Assembly (NCBI GenBank): GCA_950295325.1
Contig: OX485806.1
Location: 18,476,001 to 18,540,000, forward strand
Reading direction: 5' to 3'
Length of the DNA stretch: 64,000 bases
Source: Polytrichum commune
Lineage: Eukaryota > Streptophyta > Polytrichopsida > Polytrichales > Polytrichaceae
The position numbers were made by a program, and so were the translations under genes. The notes below the pieces were generated by a model. The model worked only from the letters and a program-made list of their open reading frames with translations. It was not told where the DNA came from and ran no database searches. This document shows positions 59,775-64,000 of the stretch, piece by piece. How positions within the stretch are numbered: position 1 is the stretch's first letter; each line of letters begins with the position of its first letter.

Positions 59775-62018
59775 GGCCGATTGATTATGCCAAAAGCAAT
59801 GAATGTACCACATCTTCGTTTGCACAAAATTTTGAAGGTCGTTGTGGCATGTCACGTCAACTTTGTAAAATTTGTGGTCCAAGTTAAAGCCTACCATAAA
59901 TCTACATGAGTTCTAGGTTCTATATATATCGTATGTAGTTGAATACATTGATTATATCTCCACCATATATGTGGCTTGGGCTAGGTGACACCTACTTAAA
60001 CTTTTTCCATTTGGAATCTAGGAATTTAAGAATAGATAAAAATAAGGCCATTGTAAATTGACGGTTGATTCCTTCCGATTTTCCAACCGGAGCACATCAT
60101 CCTAAGTTTGTGGAATCTAATACCATTTCCAAAACCAAATCAATTAAAATGTCATATTTCCGAAGAAAAATATAATTTGTCATGTTTTCACCTACTCAAT
60201 GGACGCATGTGCCTAGATACAATGAAGTTCTATGCCATATGTGCGGAGATTTGGACCACAAATCATGGTCAAATGAAAAAAACCATTGAAAAAAATACAA
60301 TTGATAACAACGGTTTATACATCATCCATCAAAGGCACCTCCAATCTATATCACACCCTGTACTTCAATTACCTAGTGTGGATAACCATTTCGAACCATT
60401 TTGAAGCACACAATTTTCTAACTTCAAACAAAATATGGCATCCTACTATAATTGAGATCTCCACTAGGTGAAAGAAAAGGGTGACTATTTATAAGTTTGT
60501 TGTTTTTCAACATATGATTGGTTTCAATATTAAACCTAGATTTTCACTATGACCAATAATATAATGGTTATGAGAAAGCTACAAGTGAGGGACCCTCACC
60601 CGAGTATGTGGCCCTATTATGGACACCTCCAACTCCATAATCTTATTTGAATATCGGATCGGATCTATGTACATTATTCTCTTCCGGTAACAATTGCAAA
60701 TCACATATAATGCTATTTGGAGGTTCAACTTCGGGATTTGGATGAAAAAACCATAGGAGCAAAAATTGAAGATTCACGTACTATGTGAATGATCCTTAGG
60801 CCCTCCCAATTGCCAATGGCTATGGAAAATTAGAATACTTGATTTATTATGAGATCATATTATAATTTCACCGTTACACATATATTTCTAGTGTCCATTT
60901 TTAGGTACACTAACAGTTACGATTAGATTGCCCACGCTAATTTATAAAAAACAACCACTATTTTGAGTATTTATGGACACAACAACAATATAGAAATCAA
61001 GCATTTGTTGGTTTGTTTTATTGTGGTTGATATATCGATAACGAACCAAAGTGATAAGATTTTGCAATCTAACTCATAGTGACACAAGGTAGCATGAGTG
61101 AACATGCAAGTTGTTCACAAAAGCAACTTGATCGCACATGATATTAGTGTATAAGCCCCATGGTTTCTTCTTTTTTGGTGAGGGGGGGGGGGAAGAGGTC
61201 CACGAACATTCCTTTAGAAAACGATGTGCGATAGAAGAGATAGTGTCATGTATACATGTTGGGTGGAATTTATAAATGAAGTAGGTCCACACAAGCATCC
61301 CATATATGTATGATCTACCTTTATATATAATGTAGGGCTCCAGATAGAAATAGAACTACCTACCTTCTAGAAGTGATGAACCATGGGTTACAAGTGTTGA
61401 ATGCAATGAACATAATTCAAGGACTCCATGTCATCAATGTGCATGAGAAAATGCATCCCCCAAAGTGGTACATTTGATGTTGATTTGAAATTTGCATCCA
61501 AATTTGTGTCAAAGTACAATCTTACAATTTGTAACAATTGTAGGGTGTAAAGAAATACATGCTTTGGGCACTAACGAGGTCTCCAAAAATACCTCATCTT
61601 AGAAAACTTATTCTCATAATTCAAGGGTGCTAAGAAATTCTCTTGGAAAAACATCATACTCCCTCTTACCCCCTCCCCCCTGGGTAATGAATAACCCATT
61701 TATCGCACTCGACCCTTAAAATACACAAGAGTTTGCGGCCTCCTCCCCATGTATAAGCCCTACAGTTGCCATCTGCCAATCACATCCACGTGTCCACTCG
61801 ATAGTTTTGTTGTGGGATGTCACTGTCGATGTTCGACAAAACCGTCGATGATCATCACTCAAGAAGAAGCTTCACTTGGATTTTTGGGGAGTGGTGCTCC
61901 GAATTTGACGCTAGCCGATCCGCTGTAGGTGTAGACACTCGGAAAACGGTTTTGGTCACAAAGCTTGCATGCGTATTGGGCGATGTCACCATGGAAATCT
62001 TCATATAATTGATGGAAC

Positions 62019-62651
62019 AATAGGGTTCGTATTAGTAATCAGTAAGAAGAAAAAAAAACATGGTCATAGACATAGGATCCTCCTAAAAGTGTGTAGTAGG
62101 ACGAGTAGAATAATTATGAGTTTGATTGCATGGATAAAGAAGTGTGTAGTTACTATTCAACTTTGAATCAAGCGCGTTAGTATGGAGGGAAATGTTGTGG
62201 GAATTTTTTGGGAGAAGAAATGTGTTGGCACTCCTCAATGGCCGTTGAGTTTTGCAAGGACGTTGAACATGTGGGACCCTTTAACTAGTATCCAAGTGCT
62301 ATTGCTTGTGTTACGAATGGTACTTTGAATGCTTTAGGACTGGAATTACTAATTGAAACCAAATGAATGATAATTTGAATGGTATGGAACGTTTGTTGCT
62401 CACATTGTCGGTTTCGCAATGCTATAGTTTTTTTTCCACTATTTGGTATTTGTACGATTTATAGAATAGATTGTGCCAAAACTTAACCCCTCTAAAGAAT
62501 TACAAATAAATATAGGGTGCTTAAAAACAAGTCAAAGTAGCTTTTTATCTACAAATAGGGAGGGAAAAAATATTGAGAGGTGCATAATGCCCATTAAATA
62601 TTCCATTATTGCACGTGGCTATGAAATGTAAGGGGGTGTGTTCGCCCTGAG
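62019..62651. mobile_element. G-tract TIR element, family 3, truncated copy 3
   Basis: The end CTCAGGGCGAACACACC (minus strand) is kept. The other end is lost in the deletion whose junction is at about 62019. Confidence 0.65.
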
Positions 62652-63421
62652 ATATTCCAATCATCCATGACAACATTTCATCATAAATTTGTTAGGATGC
62701 AAATTATACCAAACTTTGTTTAATAATTGGCATTTGGGTGATTTGAAAATAAGTTGAGATGACAATATATTTCTAAACTCGTCTCTAGAAGAGTTTATTG
62801 TAGTAACATAAAATACCATATGACACTAAATACACTAGTTAGTGCAGTTTGGAACACAACGGACACCCCAAGTCTCTTCCACACCTGTTCCATTTTGAGA
62901 AAGTGGATGAAATGTGAAAAAGTAGACTCCTCGGTCACTTTAGTCGTAATTGGCTTGAAAGGGAATTATGTACCTCATGTTCTTATTTGAAACTTGGATA
63001 GGAAATCTTAAATGCTTAAGGGTTATTAGACAAGTCGATGACCAATTTATGTGGCTAAGGGGCACCAAATTAAGCTCGCGGCTTGAGGCCCCGTGAGTCA
63101 TGACCATTGAAATCTTAAAAAATCGCATAACTAGAAAATTGACTTTATATGCCACACATCCTTTTCTACACAATTGCAATTACATACTAGAGCATAACAT
63201 TCTAGAGCTGCATTGGATAACTTCCATAATATCTCCAAATAATGAAAGAACAAGAAAGGGCTGCCATCTTAACTTAACTATCCCCGTCCTCTCACTCACA
63301 CAACCCTCATGGTCACTGGTTTAAGGTATGTGGGTGTTATTTGATTTTTTTTTCCTGTTCTCCAACCTCTACCGATAAGATTTCTACAAAAAATATCTTG
63401 TTGCATTGGTAAATCTACCCG

Positions 63422-63448
63422 CGGTTGGGGGGCGGGGGGGGGGGGGGC
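63422..63448. repeat. Expanded G tract
   Basis: GGTTGGGGGGCGGGGG followed by more G. The same site in the other copies is shorter and interrupted differently (15578-15593, 44521-44532). Such runs are prone to slippage and to base-calling error. Confidence 0.7.
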
Positions 63449-63476
63449 ACTCATAGTAAAATTCAGAACCATCACA

Positions 63477-63713
63477 ATGGGTAGTTATTTTGGTGCAGGA
63501 GGGGCTTGTGAGCAAAATAAGCAGCAAACATTGTTGTGGACAAGGGAAGTCTTGAACAAGAAAGGGTCAACGGGCTTCAACATCATGCTGGTAGCTAATA
63601 TCAAGGTTCATTTGTTTTATTTTTTATTCTCTTTTTCTGCGGGAGCAAGTTCGGAAAGCACGGACCATGCAAGGAACTTCATTAAGGTAGGTATGTATGT
63701 GGTTGTAGAATAG
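63477..63713 (+). other. Conserved exon-like ORF, copy 3
   Basis: Same frame as 15310-15594 and 44254-44535: CEQNKQQTLLWTRE, LVANIK, STDHARNFIK. The longer N-terminal reading of the other copies is cut here by the G-tract length change. Confidence 0.25.
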
Positions 63714-63765
63714 GCACTTTCGACTTCTAGGAGGTGGAAGTGTAGGTTCTTATTTCTTCAGGCCA

Positions 63766-64000
63766 TTCACGATCATGGTACTACTTTTGGGACAAAGGAC
63801 TTAAGGACTTTGTCGCATTGATCTTGGTTTTTATCATGATTTACTATTATTTGATCAATAAATTTTACATAAATAAGTAGATAGTTTATAAGATTTATCA
63901 AGAATTTTTATTATTATTTAATAATCACCCTAAACCCTAGGCCACATCAGTGGCATTTTTTTGTTATTTAGGTGTGCATTGGTGGTCAATTATTTCTTTT
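63766..64000 (-). repeat. Inverted partial copy of 23.74-23.99 kb
   Basis: CTTTTGGGACAAAGGACTTA and AATTGACCACCAATGCACAC (in reverse) match 23735-23990. About 130 bp in the middle differ. The window ends inside this homology. Confidence 0.6.

Larger units (their letters stand above)
56822..63757 (-). repeat. Right arm of large inverted repeat
   Basis: Reverse complement of 44211-52419. It carries the RPS3A exon-5 fragment and BURP copy 3, and lacks about 1.16 kb matching 45.94-47.10 kb (junction near 62019). Confidence 0.85.

Noticed and set aside
63900..63945. CACCCTAAACCCTAG as telomeric sequence
   Set aside because: Only about two units of the plant telomere repeat. This short motif is common as a telo-box or by chance.

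Overview
This is nuclear DNA of a land plant. It is AT-rich, gene-poor and dominated by repeats. Two gene families support this. One is a complete five-exon gene for cytosolic ribosomal protein eS1 (RPS3A), with GT-AG introns and a telo-box upstream. The other is a BURP-domain gene, a plant-specific family, present in three two-exon copies. A bryophyte-grade plant would fit the residues I recognise in RPS3A, but that placement is a weak inference.

Layout. About 20 kb (3.1-23.2 kb, copy 1) recurs in direct orientation at 33.4-51.6 kb (copy 2). The end of copy 2 plus the 3' end of RPS3A (44.2-52.4 kb) recurs inverted at 56.8-63.8 kb (copy 3), so RPS3A exons 1-4 sit between the arms of a very large inverted repeat. 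A second inverted pair links 24.7-31.1 kb to 54.3-56.6 kb. The last 240 bp are an inverted copy of sequence near 23.7-24.0 kb. Each copy of the large unit carries one intact BURP gene: 21219-22667 (+), 49595-51043 (+) and 58205-59653 (-).

Between the genes lie non-autonomous transposons. Comparing the duplicated copies gives occupied and empty sites, so several elements can be placed to the base. They include a group of elements with G-tract inverted termini (CTCGGGG or CTTGGGG) and 8-bp target duplications; one of these holds a duplicated end around captured host DNA. Others are a 1650-bp solo LTR-like element (TG...CA, 5-bp duplication), a 257-bp MITE found twice (once nested), CACTA-like foldback elements of about 335 bp, a hAT-like 356-bp element, and many degenerate ACACTAAATA-type MITEs. 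No transposase or reverse transcriptase gene is visible.

The genes do not form an operon or pathway: RPS3A is a housekeeping gene, and the BURP genes encode predicted secreted (wall or apoplast) proteins amplified by segmental duplication. A possible 76-residue protein (14675-14905, 43354-43584) and some short conserved exon-like ORFs are uncertain. All identities and divergences given here were judged by eye.
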